From Palaemon carinicauda (lineage: Eukaryota; Arthropoda; Malacostraca; Decapoda; Palaemonidae), in NCBI RefSeq assembly GCF_036898095.1, contig NC_090729.1, forward strand, positions 81,423,571 to 81,487,570: a DNA stretch of 64,000 nucleotides, given 5' to 3'. Below are positions 10,797 through 23,631 of this stretch, in pieces. Each line of letters opens with the position of its first letter. Within the stretch, counting starts at the first letter, position 1. The position numbers and the translations under genes are program-made. The notes beneath the pieces are model-generated. The model was given only the letters and a program-made list of their open reading frames with translations, did not search any database and was not told the origin of the DNA.

Positions 10797-12440
10797 ATGT
10801 GGTGGACTACCTTTAAATCTGCACTCTTTGGTGTAGATGCAACAATTCCTCCTTTACTTAAACCAGATGGCTCTGTCACTCACTGTCCAAAGGAAAAGGC
10901 AACCCTTTTGGCAGATGTGTTTGACGGCAAGCATAGTAATGAGAATCTCAAACTTCCTCATTCCTGTTTTCCTGATGCTAAACCAACTAGTTTTGCTTTT
11001 CGATCTCGTGAAAATAAAGCTCTGTTGATGGACCTTGATGCTTATGGAGCTGTAGATCCAAATGGTATTTTTCCTTTGTTTTTTTATAAAGATTGCAGAT
11101 TTCTTAGCTCCAAAGTTATCTGTTATTTTGCTCAAGTTAGCAAGAAGAGGAGCTCTTAGCACTTGTTGGAGAATTGGTAATGTTACTCCACTATGTAAAT
11201 GTGTCAGTGGTAACTCAAGTTCAACTGATTACCACCCAATATCCATAACTCCCATATTATCTAAAGATTTTGAATGTCTTTTGGCAAAACGTCTTAATAG
11301 GTTTGCTGAAGGTAATCATCTGTTCCGTAGTTTGCAATTTGGTTTTCGTAAAGGCCTTGGAGCATGTGATGCCCTTCTTACAATCTCCAATGCTGTACAG
11401 AAATCCCTTCATTGTGGTCAGGAAGTTCGCATGATTGGCCTTGATTTTTGTGTTGCCTTTAACCGTGTTAATCATGAGGCCCTTATTTTCAAACTCAAAC
11501 AGTTGGGAGTGGGTGAGTCGTTTCTTAGCATCATTATTGAATTTTTAAGAAATAGATTACAAAGAGTTGTTGTTGATGGGCACCATGGTGAGTATAGGAA
11601 TGTGATATATGGTGTTCCTCAGGGTAGTGTTCTTGTTGGCTATGCAGATGATGCTACTCACTTTGCATCAATACCATCTCCTGAATGTAGATCTGGGGTT
11701 GCTGAATCCCTTGATAAAGATCTAGCTAAAATTAGTACATGGTGCAAATTATGGGGTATGAAGTTGGATCCTAAGGAAACTTAAAGTATGATTGTAAGTA
11801 GGTCAAGGACCGTGGCTCCTCAACATCCGGATCTCAGCATTGATAATGTTTCTTTAACTTTGTATGCCTTTTAAAATTCTCGACAGCAAATTTACTTTTG
11901 AGAAACATTAGGTCTGTGTCTTCTGCAATTGCACAAAAATTGGCTTATTGAGAAAGTCTTTCAAGATTTTTGGTGATCAATCTATTCTGAAGAAGTGTTT
12001 TAATTCTTTATTCTACCTTATTTCAAGTATTGTTCTCCTGTCTGGCCTTCAGCTGCTGATTTTCATCTTAATTTGTTGGACAGGAACTTAGGTTTATTAA
12101 ATTTCCTATTCCTGATCTAGATATTAACCTTTGGCACCATCGTTCAATTAGGTCATTATGCATGTTGCATAAGATTTTTTATAATTCTGATCATCCTTTA
12201 CATTCAGATCTTCCCGGATAGTTCCATCCTGTTCGTAATACTAGGTATGCAGTTAATTCTAATAGTCAGGCCTTTTCCATCAAGAGGCTCAATACTAAAC
12301 AGTACTCTAGAAGTTTTATTCCAGCTGTGATCAAGTTGTGGAATGATCTTCCTAATCAGGTAGTTGAATCAGTTGAACTTCAAAAGTTCAAACTCGCAGC
12401 AAATGTTTATATGTTGAACAGGCTTGCACAAGTTCTTTTA
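10797..12440 (+). pseudogene. Reverse transcriptase of family A copy 1, with a palm deletion
   Basis: The best-preserved piece, 11062-11784, carries PLCKCVSGNSSSTDYHPISI, LQFGFRKGLGACDALL, MIGLDFCVAFNRVNH (motif A, with the second acidic position changed to Asn), GVPQGSVL and YADDAT (motif C). About 20 codons normally found between GSVL and YADD are absent; copy 3 at 31441 keeps them. A TAA at 11782 and further frameshifts break the rest, though the thumb and C-terminal segment (PAVIKLWNDLPNQVVESVE) can be followed to about 12410. The enzyme would copy element RNA at the nicked target; this copy is dead. Confidence 0.8.
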
Positions 12441-12623
12441 TAGTTTATGAATTAAAGATGTTTTAATGTTGTTGATGATTTTAAAGTATTTTACTTTAAT
12501 TTCCATTACTTCTTATATCGTTCATTTATTTCCTTAATATCCTTTCCTCACTTGACTATTTTTCCCTGTTGGAGCCCTTGGGCTTATAGCATCTTTCTTT
12601 TCCAACTAGGGTTGTAGCTTAGC

Positions 12624-12693
<70 letters not shown>

Positions 12694-12699
12694 CAAATA

Positions 12700-13480
12700 C
12701 TCTACCATTTACAAGGACTTCTCGTCGACTTTACTCGTAGTGAACTGGCAAAGCGAACCAAGATTTCTATCTTCTCAAGATACTGCATCCCAAAACCGAA
12801 GAGTGGTCCAATACTTTGTTCAAATGTGTTGTGTACTCTGTGAATAATTCTAATGCTTTCAGGCATGTTCTATTTATTAGAGGAGCTTCATATGTTGTCA
12901 AGAAATTATAGGTGTAGCCTAGAGGTCATCAAAGAAAGATAGAATGTCATTCAAACTTGGAATAGCTTTAGGTCTGTTGAAAGAAATCCAGTCCTGAATT
13001 AAACCCTTTGTATGCCAATATATTCTGGGTTTCATAAATCAGTTTATGCAAACAAAAAAAGACCTGCTATAATGTTTTCCTTCAAGGTCTTTGTCAACTA
13101 CCCTGCTTCAATGGCGACAGAACATTCCTGCATCTCCAAATATTTTTCCATTCGCTAATAGTGAAAATGATGCATCATTAGGATAATTTCTCCATATTGT
13201 TATTGGTGTCTCCATGTTCTTTCTGTTGGGTTTGAAAGCAGTGCTTGTCCAAGAATAACTGAAATAAAATCAAGATGTAATGACTCTTTAATAGACAGGG
13301 TTTCATTTATAATTTTTTGATCTGTTGACTTCTCTGTTGCTGGAGCATTTAATAGCCAAGAGTATCTCCTGGCACAATCTTGTTATCTTGAGCGTTTATA
13401 TTGAAACCTATCCACTTTCTGGATTGTCGTAATTCATGCTATCATTAGCATATAGCTCAACAACATTGTATCATATTCTA
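12700..13480 (-). pseudogene. Unrecognised decayed coding sequence
   Basis: On the minus strand, protein-like stretches appear in several frames broken by stops. Near 13400-13235 there is a 58-codon open run including SWLLNAPATEKSTD and LHLDFISVILGQALL. Near 13220-13110 there is ETPITIWRNYPNDASF. Near 12910-12770 there is a 45-codon run including RTCLKALELFTEY. Their order and common strand suggest one ancient gene. I do not recognise the family. It lies between two non-LTR copies and could be host-derived, viral-derived or transposon-derived. Confidence 0.3.
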
Positions 13481-15300
13481 TTAACATATATTGCTAGTAA
13501 GGTCATCAATAGCTTAGTGCTTCCACAAAATATGAGTTGAAGACTATAGTAGTAAAAGAAAGGAAAAGATTGTACCCTTTGCTATTTTTTCATACATTGA
13601 GTAGGTATTCTTGAAAGAAATAACTAAAATGTTCAAGTTACAATATTCTCTGATTCAATAATCGAATATTTTATATTAGTTTATACGGATATGATACTCC
13701 ACAGTTAAGAAGTCATAGTTTTAGCCAACCGGTTTGTCGGTGGAGCAATTTTCATTTGAAGCTATTGTAGGGCTGAACCACTGTCCAAAACATTAAATTT
13801 GAATATTCTGTGTTGTGTTTTGCTGAAAATAGGTTCTAGTTTATGGTAGAAGGCAAATTTCAAACAGTGAGGTTGATCTTTGAACAAAAGGGAAATATTT
13901 ATATGTGAAAACAGAAAAACACCAAAAAAGCTCATGTTCTCAGTGATCTTTAGGAGAATATTTCAGTATGTGCATCAAGATGATGAATCAAATATACTTC
14001 AACATGTGTCAAATTTAATTTTAGCCTTATTTTGGTTCATATGATTATTTTGTAGAATCAACCGTTACAGAGGTATGACCTGATTTCGTTTATACTAAAA
14101 TAACCCCTGAAAAAGTCGACGCTTTGACATTTGGTGGGTAAAGACCTATTTTGCTGTACATCTTTTCCATTACATAAATCCATATGGGTGAAGGTTTGAA
14201 CTACTTGAAAATCTGTATGCTATTTACACCATCCATTTGGTACTAATATTAGGTCAGGCTCATGTACTATTTGATGAATTTTCTCTATTGCCATCAAAAG
14301 CATCTTTCTTCACCAAAAACCTTCTTCACCAAATTCTCATTCACACTACTGCACACCAATCCTCTGTCTCCCTTTGATCCTCCCCTCCTAGCAGGCTTCA
14401 CGTAAGTCCCATTTAGTCCCACTTTCTCACCCCGCTTTGCTATATGCCCTTACTATTTCAGTCTTGACACTCTTATCAAAACAATGATCTTTAAAGGAAT
14501 AATGTCTATAATCCTAAGCCTTCAACACATTGAGATCTACAAATTCCACCTGAACATTTTTATATCTGTTTATTCCAGATTGCATTTCTTCTTCCGTTTT
14601 CTTCCTTTTTAATTCTTATTTTTGAACCATACATAAACATTGATCTCATTACATTTAAAAAAATCTTGATTTGCAGCCTATTCAACATCCTCCTTTTTAT
14701 TATGCACTACACAGATGGACCATTCTTTTATCTATCACACACTAAATATGATATGTCACATGCTTTTATCTATCACACACTGAGCATGCCACATCTTTTA
14801 TTTATCATACACTAATCATGCCATATTCTTCCATTTATATTAGCTGATTATATTCTACTTGCTACCTGAGCTATACACCCTCCCCTCTGGCTTAAAGTAT
14901 ATCCTAATTATTTGAAAGTTTCTATCGGGTTTTAGTATAGATCCCGTCAATCTTATAAAGCTTGTCTGTTCACCATTCTTTGTAATTCTTCTTCAGTCTC
15001 TGCCCTCATTACCAAATGGTCTACACTTAACAATTCTCTTCACTCAATGCATCCATAAACAGTACTTACAGAAAAAAGCTAAATGTTTTTGTCTTACCAT
15101 TAGTTGTTATTACTGATGTTTATTTTCTTTTATACATTTTTTTTTGCAGCAGCCTAATCTACTTTTGTGAAAATTTTCTCTTTTGTGGACATTAGAACAC
15201 TATCTCCATTATTATTCTTTCAAATACCTTTCTAGATCTAAAAATGGGTAGTATGTTAGAGCTTTCAGTTATCTTCCAGATTGTATTCTTGTAACTTTCG
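13481..15300. other. No gene recognised; AT-rich, with a small tandem motif
   Basis: There is no convincing open frame. A minus-strand open run of about 65 codons around 13970-13780 may continue the decayed coding sequence above, but nothing in it is recognisable. Around 14725-14830 the motif TTTTATCTATCACACACT repeats three times with a 33-38-bp period. Confidence 0.4.
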
Positions 15301-15311
15301 TATTATTATTA

Positions 15312-15351
<40 letters not shown>

Positions 15352-15397
15352 GATAATGATGATGATGATGATGATGGTAATGATGATGATGATGATG

Positions 15398-15445
<48 letters not shown>
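15301..15445. repeat. ATT / GAT trinucleotide microsatellite (tail of family A copy 2)
   Basis: (ATT)n, then (GAT)n, then (ATT)n. Read on the minus strand it is the (TAA)n tail of the adjacent non-LTR copy, expanded and interrupted. Confidence 0.9.
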
Positions 15446-15446
<1 letters not shown>

Positions 15447-16935
15447 GCTAAGCTACAACACTAGATGGAAAAGCAGGATGCTATAAGCTCGAGGGCTCCA
15501 ACAGGCAAAAATAGCCCAGAAGTAATGAACAATTAAAATTAAATATTTTAAGAAAAGAAACAACATTAAAACAAATCTTTCATATATAAATTATAAAAAG
15601 ACTTATGTCAGCCTGCTCAAGATAAAAAACATATGCTACAAATTTGAACTTTTGAAGTTCCACAGATTCAACTACCTGATTAGGAAGGCCTGACTATTAA
15701 AACTAACTGCATGCCTAGTATTACGAACAGGATAGGACTGTCCTGGAAGATCTTAAATGTAAAGGATGGTCAGAGTTATGAAAAATCCTATGTAACATGT
15801 ATGATGAACTAATTGAACGATGGGGCCAGAGATTGACATCTAGATCAGGAATAAGATAATATTCAATAGACCATAAGTTCCTGTCCATTATATTAAGTTG
15901 AGAATCAGCAGCTGACGAACAGTACAATACTCAAAACAAGGCAGAATGAAAGAATTAAAACACTTCTTCAGAAGAGATTAATCACCGAAAATCTTACAAG
16001 ATTTTCTTAATAAGCCTTTTTTTGTGCAATTGAAGAAGACACAGACATAATGTGTTTCTCAAAAGTAAAATTGCTGTCGATAATCACCCCTAAAATTTTA
16101 AAAGAGTCATATAGAGTTAAAGAAAATTATTATCCATGCTGAGATCCGAATGTCGAAGAGCTACTGTGTTCGACCTACTTACATTCATACTTTTAATTTT
16201 GTTAGGATTCAACTTCATCATTTGCATCATGCATTTATTTTAGCTAGATCTCTATTAATGGATCCAGCAACCCCAGATCTACATTCAGGAGATGGAATTG
16301 ATGAGAGAAACATCATTTTCATATGCATCAAGCTTGTTTTCTAGGCCAAACCACATGTCATGTGTATGTAGTATGAAAAGTAAAGGGACAAGAACACTAC
16401 CCTAATGAACACTAGATAATACCTTCCTATACTCACTAGGATGCTCATCAACAACAAATCTTTGCGATCCATTACTTAAAAATTGAATAATGATGTTAAG
16501 AAAAGAACTACCTACTCCAAACTGTTGTATTTCAAAACAAGTGCTTCATGATTAACATGGCCAAAGGCATTAATAAAATCAAGACCGATTATACAAACTT
16601 CCTGACCACAATCTAGGGTTATTTTACAGTACTGGAGGTTGTATGAAGAGCATCAAATGCTCCCAGGCCTATATAAAAGCCAAATTGTAAACTAAGGAAC
16701 AGATAATTACCTTCGGCAATCCTACTTAGAACGTTTTGCCAAAAGACATTGAAAAACTTTGGATAATATGGGAGTTTGGGAAATTGAGTGGTAATCAGCT
16801 GAACTTGGGCTTCCACAAACGCATTAATTTGTATTCCTTTTCAGTTGAAGCAAAAACTCTCTGAGCAAGATCTTTAAGTTTAGTTTCGCTATTCCAAGTC
16901 AAATCTGAACCTTCTGCTTCTCCAAATAAGCATGT
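15446..16935 (-). mobile_element. Non-LTR retrotransposon, family A copy 2 (5'-truncated, decayed)
   Basis: Minus-strand sequence aligns with 10625-12625 of copy 1. The 3' tail begins TAGCTAAGCTACAACACTAG as written on the plus strand. Upstream come the C-terminal ORF2 segment (SAADSQLNIMDRNL, IPDLDVNLWPHRSISS), an RT segment around 16350-16750 (QFGFYIGLGAFDALHT) and finally the linker ending near 16935 (AYLEKQK). Several stops and deletions are present, including the region of motif C. The 5' truncation is the usual outcome of target-primed reverse transcription. Confidence 0.8.
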
Positions 16936-16968
16936 CTGTAGATCTGTTTATCAATCTTTACAACAATA

Positions 16969-18950
16969 AAGTAGTACCTTAGTTTACAAGTAACTTTGAA
17001 TATGAGTAAATTTGGATACGAGCATACAAATTCAAATTGGTCCACGAGCTTTGTATCAGTCTGTGAGCAAAAATTTCTCTCCATATGGGTACTTTTTTTG
17101 GACAAATACTAAGAAGACTAGCATGCAATGTGCAGACATCAATCATGCACTGCCTAAATGCCACTCACGTACTGTTCACGTGATTTTTATGCCATTTTGT
17201 TTTTCCTTAACTATCATAACCCCCTTGCTCAGACCTTAACTCTTCCAATCTCCGAACAACAATCGTAACAGCATCATCTATAGCATTGTGTGAGCATTTC
17301 TGGAGTTATTTTGTAGATTTGTAACTGTCTGTCCTCTATCGATTTGTGATCACTTGTTCTCTGTATTGTGATAACTATTGTTCATCATCATGTTACCAGT
17401 ACAGTATAGTGGCAATGGCTCCAGAATGATTGAGATAGATGGTAAGAAGATGATTACCATAGAATTGAAAAAGAAATCTTCCAGAAGCATAAACAAGGTA
17501 TGCGTGTAGCAGACCTGCCAAAAATTTACAATTGCACATCAATTGCAATTTGTAAGATTCTTCAGAAAAACGAAGAAACCAAACTATATTATGTTGCGAA
17601 AAGGCTCTTGACATTAACGAAACAACAGCCACGTGTTCTTAATAACCTTGAAACATTGTAGCTTATCTGGATCAATGAAAAGCAGTTAGCAGGTGATATG
17701 TCTGCCAGAAAGATTGTGTACAAAAACAAAGGTATTGTATGCTGATCCTGTTGAAAGAAGAAAGGCATATTAGCAGAAAAAAGAAACATTCAAGGCTGTT
17801 CTGGGCTAGTTCAAAAATGTTCAGAGAAGAACTGGCATCTATACTGTTGAGCAACACCTTGAGTCTGCGAGAAAGTGTTCAATTGTGATGAGACCGGTCT
17901 TTTTTGGAAAAAGATGCTAAGGAGGACTTACTTTACAGCAGAAGGAAAGGCAATTACTGTATAAGTCACAAGACCATGAAAAAAGTCTAGTCCTGCTGTT
18001 CTCTGCTAATGTCAGAGGGGATTGCAAATTCAAGCCTTACAAGAGGAGTTCATGAGACTTTACAAAGTACAAATTGCAGAAGAAGCAACTGAACATTAAG
18101 TAGAGATCAAACAAAACCGCTTAGGTGACATTTTGTTTATGGATAAGTACCTCATGGAGAAAAACCTCTCCCTCCAATTCTTGTTACTTGTGGATAATGC
18201 TTCTGTCCATCGTCCAACCAATGAACACGACCGAATGGAGGAGCTTAAATTCATTAGGATCAAGTTTTTGCCAACCAACACCTCTCCAATACTCCAACCC
18301 ATGGATCAGCAGATGATCTCAAACGTTAAGAATCTGTACACAAATGTAATGTTCCATTGATGCTTCAAGATCTATGAAGAGACCAACCTCCCCCTCTGAG
18401 AGTTTTGGAAAGAATATTTTCATATTATCACCTGCCTCAAAATGATTGACAAAACCAGGGAAGAGGTCATCGATAGAACCCTCAATTCCACGTGGAGGAA
18501 ACTTTGCCCTGAGTCCTGAATGCTATTTTGAGGGATTTAAACAAATCCAGGATGCTGTTGGAAATGAAATTGTGTCCTTGTGCAAGACAATGGAGTCAGA
18601 AGTGGACAAGGACAACATCAACGATGTTCTTGAGGAACATAGTGATCAGCTCATTACCGCTAGTGGAGTTGCGTAAGAAGTAGTAACAAGATGTAGTGGA
18701 GGATATTTCATCTGAGGAAGAGGGACAAAGTGACAAAACTTCTCGCTTCAAGGTAATTAAGGATGTTGAAAATGTGGAAAACCTGCAAAAATTGGTAGAA
18801 ACACATCGCCCAGCAAGACGAGGTGCAAATCTATTTACCGACAATGCGATCAATCAGTCGTCTCTAATTCCGTTCCTTATGAAAGTTGAACGTAAAAGTG
18901 TAAAAAAAAAAGAAAAAAAAATGAAAAAGTGTCCAAAAAGTGCAAATTAA
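16969..18950 (+). mobile_element. Tigger/pogo-type DNA transposon fossil, 3' end missing
   Basis: A terminal-repeat-like start AAGTAGTACCTTAGTTTACA at 16969 follows a TA dinucleotide, as expected for Tc1/mariner-superfamily Tigger elements (known ends resemble CAGTAGTACCTCGGTTTACG). The body encodes a decayed transposase. No matching right-hand terminal repeat is seen: shortly after the transposase end the sequence passes into the tandem unit starting near 18981. The element therefore appears truncated on the right. Confidence 0.75.
17415..18950 (+). pseudogene. Tigger-like (TIGD1-type) DDE transposase pseudogene
   Basis: It starts at a probable ATG (17415, MAP-). The CENP-B/HTH region reads KKMITIE, QGMRVADLPKIYN and IWINEKQLAGD. 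The DDE core shows FNCDETGLFWKKM (first Asp near 17887), LLLVDNASVH (second Asp near 18193) and ILQPMDQQMISNVKNLYT (third Asp near 18303). The C-terminal part has EFWKEYFHIITCLKMIDK and a lysine-rich end at 18950. Numerous stops and frameshifts interrupt it. The family is a domesticated-looking pogo group that cuts and pastes at TA sites; this copy cannot be active. Confidence 0.85.
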
Positions 18951-18980
18951 GGGATTCGTTGGTGCTGGTAAACGCTGTTC

Positions 18981-19133
18981 AAGAGAGAGAACTCCCGATA
19001 TTTTATTAGAAGTTCTCATGGATGGAGATTCTTCCTCCAAGCTACAACTCTCTCCTCCTCATCATCCTCCTCCTTTCTTGATTCTCTCAGGCCAGCCACG
19101 ACTCACCTAAATATTTCTATTTTTATAGTAAAT

Positions 19134-19186
<53 letters not shown>

Positions 19187-19208
19187 GTATATATATATAT
19201 ATATATAC

Positions 19209-19291
<83 letters not shown>

Positions 19292-19418
19292 CATATATTA
19301 CAAAACATTCAATAATTTCTGTAACAAACCTTTAGAAATTATTGTACATATCTATTTATAGACGTGTTGAATGCATCGAGTGAATTTCCTTATTCGCATT
19401 TCTCATCAAGTATTTTGC

Positions 19419-19494
<76 letters not shown>

Positions 19495-19635
19495 TCCCGA
19501 TATTTTATTAGAAGTTCTCATGGATGGAGATTCTTCCTCCAAGCTACAACTCTCTCCTCCTCATCATCCTCCTCCTTTCTTGATTCTCTCAGGCCAGCCA
19601 CGACTCACCTAAATATTTCTATTTTTATAGTAAAT

Positions 19636-19680
<45 letters not shown>

Positions 19681-19696
19681 GTATATATATATATAC

Positions 19697-19775
<79 letters not shown>

Positions 19776-19902
19776 CATATATTACAAAACATTCAATAAT
19801 TTCTGTAACAAACCTTTAGAAATTATTGTACATATCTATTTATAGACGTGTTGAATGCATCGAGTGAATTTCCTTATTCGCATTTCTCATCAAGTATTTT
19901 GC

Positions 19903-19958
<56 letters not shown>

Positions 19959-20099
19959 TCCCGATATTTTATTAGAAGTTCTCATGGATGGAGATTCTTC
20001 CTCCAAGCTACAACTCTCTCCTCCTCATCATCCTCCTCCTTTCTTGATTCTCTCAGGCCAGCCACGACTCACCTAAATATTTCTATTTTTATAGTAAAT

Positions 20100-20154
<55 letters not shown>

Positions 20155-20155
20155 G

Positions 20156-20225
<70 letters not shown>

Positions 20226-20352
20226 CATATATTACAAAACATTCAATAATTTCTGTAACAAACCTTTAGAAATTATTGTACATATCTATTTATAGACGTG
20301 TTGAATGCATCGAGTGAATTTCCTTATTCGCATTTCTCATCAAGTATTTTGC

Positions 20353-20429
<77 letters not shown>
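18981..20429. repeat. Three tandem copies of a roughly 0.47-0.50-kb unit containing GA and TA microsatellites
   Basis: The string AACTCCCGATATTTTATTAG occurs at 18990, 19492 and 19956, giving spacings of 502 and 464. Each unit has (GA)n, about 150 bp of unique sequence (CTCATGGATGGAGATTCTTC and others), a long (TA)n with the same internal GTATATATATACATAT pattern, then about 120 bp (CATTCAATAATTTCTGTAAC to AAGTATTTTGCTAGAGAG). The unique parts look identical between units and length differences lie in the microsatellites. The array ends in a long GA run at 20356-20429. The duplication must be recent. Confidence 0.95.
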
Positions 20430-20432
<3 letters not shown>

Positions 20433-22315
20433 AGTCTGTAGATTATCCTAAATTAATATTCTTAATATAAACAGAAAATATTGGGAAAGCAGTTTGCAGG
20501 ATTGCGGGTCAACAGATTAGTTGATGGATGTAACGATGAAAATTAATGGGTTTCTGGACTTACATCTGATCACATACAATAGTTTTAGTTTTGAATAGAG
20601 TTCATAATCCGGTTATAAAATCTTTTTGAAACAAAAATGAAATGATAATCACGCACGAAAAAGAAAGAATGAAATATTAGAACGAGTTTTGAAAAGTAAG
20701 CCTAATGTAGATGTAGACTCGCGAAAACAAAGGACTAACGGACAAACGGATTTGTTTGAGGTAACATTTTCTTACAAACGAATAAGTAATTCAAGGATTA
20801 AATAAGTAAGAAAAAGAATATATTGTTATTAATAAAAGTACCATATACTGAGTAAATACTTTATGGATAATAAGATAAGAAGCTGAGGGGGAGGTAAAGA
20901 ACTGTAGAGTGAAAGATTAATGAACGAAAATACGGTCTGAAAAGAACATATTTTGGAGTTGAAAGGATGAGTATCTTGAAGAGTTGTTAGATTTGGTAGA
21001 TAAAAGAAAGGGAGATCTAAATGATGAATAATGTAACGGGGTTATTTTACATTTGCGAATCCCTGATTTTAGATACTGTAATGCAAAGGTTGAAGAAAAG
21101 AACAGATTGCAAGTGAGATGCTGCAGTTCAAAGGTTATGATGTGATTCTTTTTTGGCCGAGGGTGTGCGAGGTATGCCTGGAATAAGCAAAGGTTATGGA
21201 TCAAGTCGTATAAAGGAATAATTGTTTTGCTGTACAAAAATACTCTAAGGTTTACCAACTTGGTTATACAAATGATAGTAACACAGCATTTCTTTATATA
21301 TTTGGAAAGTTAATTGCAGGATTTTAACATAAAAGAAAAATATTTGACTTAGGATGACCTGAGCGGGATTTGTAATGGAAGAGGGTGAGAGGAAAAACTG
21401 TTTCTGGTGTCCTAAAGCAGAAAGTTTTGTTGTGGAATAAAACTAACGATGGAATTGATAGATATGGAGACTGATAAGTAGTTTAATAGGGAAACAATAA
21501 GTTTGCTTGAATAATGGGTCTGGGGAACGACGGTTCCAATAGGTAATGGTGTCTTACGTTACCTTAATTATCTACTACTTTTATGGATGGAACGATGGAA
21601 GAAGTGAAAGGAAGATAAGAGGATTTAGTTTTAAAAAATCAAACGGAAAATTCGATACTGCAGAACGTAAAGAGGTCATTGGTGATAATAGAGGTGGTGC
21701 AGTCAGATGAATATATTTGAAAGCCTTTTTAAGAGGAGAGATTTGTGAGGAGGAAGAGAAGGTGAAAGTATTAGGCAGGTAGATTGAGAAACGTGGTTAA
21801 GCAAAGATGGTGGAAAGTTTAATCCTTGAGGGAATTTTGGGTAAATGTAATTAAAAATTGTCGGAGAGAAGATATGAATTGAAGAATAAGTAAAACAAGG
21901 ACATTATTTTTACTGAGAAAATGTTGTTTTACCTGGAACACCTTTTCACATTACATGGCAGAAACAAATAAGACAAGATAGAACAAATCCCCCAAATTCA
22001 GTATCTATAATATATCAATAATGATCATAGGGGATTCAATATCATCATGGTCACACGATATATTTACCTAAGTACATTTTTCTGCTTTAGTAATGAGAAG
22101 TTAACAGTACGTTATATCCATATGCCTTATATCATCATTGTCAAATACAATAGTCTAGTTTTTTGAATAAATTGAATTTGGCACAGACTTAAATTGCTAT
22201 GAAATTACTAATAACAAAATTATAGAAGCAGTCCCCCTCATAAAAAACTAACATATGGAATAACAGGGAATGGAGTTGTGAGAAAAAATGGTTGAGTCCG
22301 TAGTGTATTCAGATG
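20430..22315. other. No gene recognised
   Basis: About 1.9 kb with a purine-leaning plus strand (many GGAAGAGG, GAAGATAAG). Open frames are short and compositionally poor. A minus-strand open run at 20917-21258 (113 codons) has no recognisable motif and is probably chance. I see no repeat shared with the rest of the window. Confidence 0.5.
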
Positions 22316-23050
<735 letters not shown>

Positions 23051-23051
23051 T

Positions 23052-23107
<56 letters not shown>

Positions 23108-23113
23108 TATATA
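23051..23113. repeat. TA microsatellite at the 5' LTR junction
   Basis: (TA)n interrupted by CAGT, placed between the SINE-like tail and the 5' LTR. A TA tract also follows the 3' LTR at 33941, so the provirus probably inserted into a TA-rich site. Confidence 0.9.
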
Positions 23114-23613
23114 TGTAATATATTAGATATTACTTGTTTAAAACACATGACCTACAGGTCATTGTGGAAGTAAGAGAAGTATGAGAAATGCCATAGTCAT
23201 ATTCTAAGCAGGATGCGAATGCCAAACCTCACTAATGTAACATTTTTCATGAAGAGTAAACACAACCAAGCCCCGTGAGAAAGAAGTTGTCTGTGAGAAC
23301 GAAACAAGTACCTTCCGGTATTAATGTTGTGTTTACTATAAATCCATAAGTGCTGAGATAACTATATAAACTTTAGCATGAAATTGGATATTTGTATCAG
23401 TTCACTTTAAGATGTCATACGGAATGGTCATCCGATCAAACCAGCTATACTCCTGTGATGGAGATGTTAACACTGTTCTTAAAGAATAAACTATTTTAAA
23501 GTTAACTTACTTAGATTTTACTTGAAGATGTAACATACTAAATCTAATCTATAACACATTTAAGATGACATTTGAAGAGAACCCAAATGTGTGTTAACAA
23601 CAGTAGCACACCA
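23114..23613 (+). repeat. 5' LTR (500 bp)
   Basis: It begins TGTAATATATTAGATATTAC (itself a small inverted repeat, GTAATAT/ATATTAC) and ends AGTAGCACACCA. It differs from the 3' LTR at eight positions, all transitions. A TATATAAA at 23363-23370 lies about 35 bases upstream of an arthropod initiator-like TCAGTT at 23397, and AATAAA is at 23485. A U3-R-U5 arrangement with transcription starting near 23399 is therefore plausible. Confidence 0.92.
23363..23402 (+). promoter_or_regulatory. Candidate LTR promoter: TATA-like box and TCAGT initiator
   Basis: TATATAAA (23363-23370) is followed by TATCAGTTC with the initiator A at 23399. TCAGT is the known arthropod initiator consensus. The spacing is a few bases longer than ideal, so the initiator may act alone. 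The same bases are kept in the 3' LTR. Confidence 0.4.
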
Positions 23614-23618
23614 ATAAA

Positions 23619-23630
23619 TGGTGGCAGCGG
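23619..23630 (+). promoter_or_regulatory. Candidate primer binding site
   Basis: TGGTGGCAGCGG begins five bases after the end of the 5' LTR and starts with TGG, as expected for pairing with the CCA end of a tRNA. I did not assign the tRNA. Confidence 0.5.
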
Positions 23631-23631
23631 T

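Larger units (their letters stand above)
9462..12693 (+). mobile_element. Non-LTR retrotransposon, family A copy 1 (nearly full length, defective)
   Basis: The layout is a 5' leader (9462-9680), an AP-endonuclease region (about 9690-10390), a linker (10400-10790), a reverse transcriptase region (about 10797-12440), a 3' UTR containing CTGGGCTATTTTTCCCTGTT-like sequence, and a terminal (TAA)n tract at 12624-12693. Fragments of the same family occur at 15446-16935 (minus) and 31441-32805 (plus). Reading changes frame repeatedly, so the copy is inactive. A TAA-repeat tail is known from I-type and related LINEs; the clade (Jockey/I/CR1-like) is an inference from the motifs. Confidence 0.85.

Noticed and set aside
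14500..14700. Possible RTE-type reverse transcriptase remnant on the minus strand
   Set aside because: A stretch vaguely resembles the MYGSExW block, but no catalytic or flanking motif supports it.
20917..21258. 113-codon minus-strand open frame
   Set aside because: It has no motif, no supporting splice or promoter context, and lies in otherwise featureless DNA; a chance frame is more likely.
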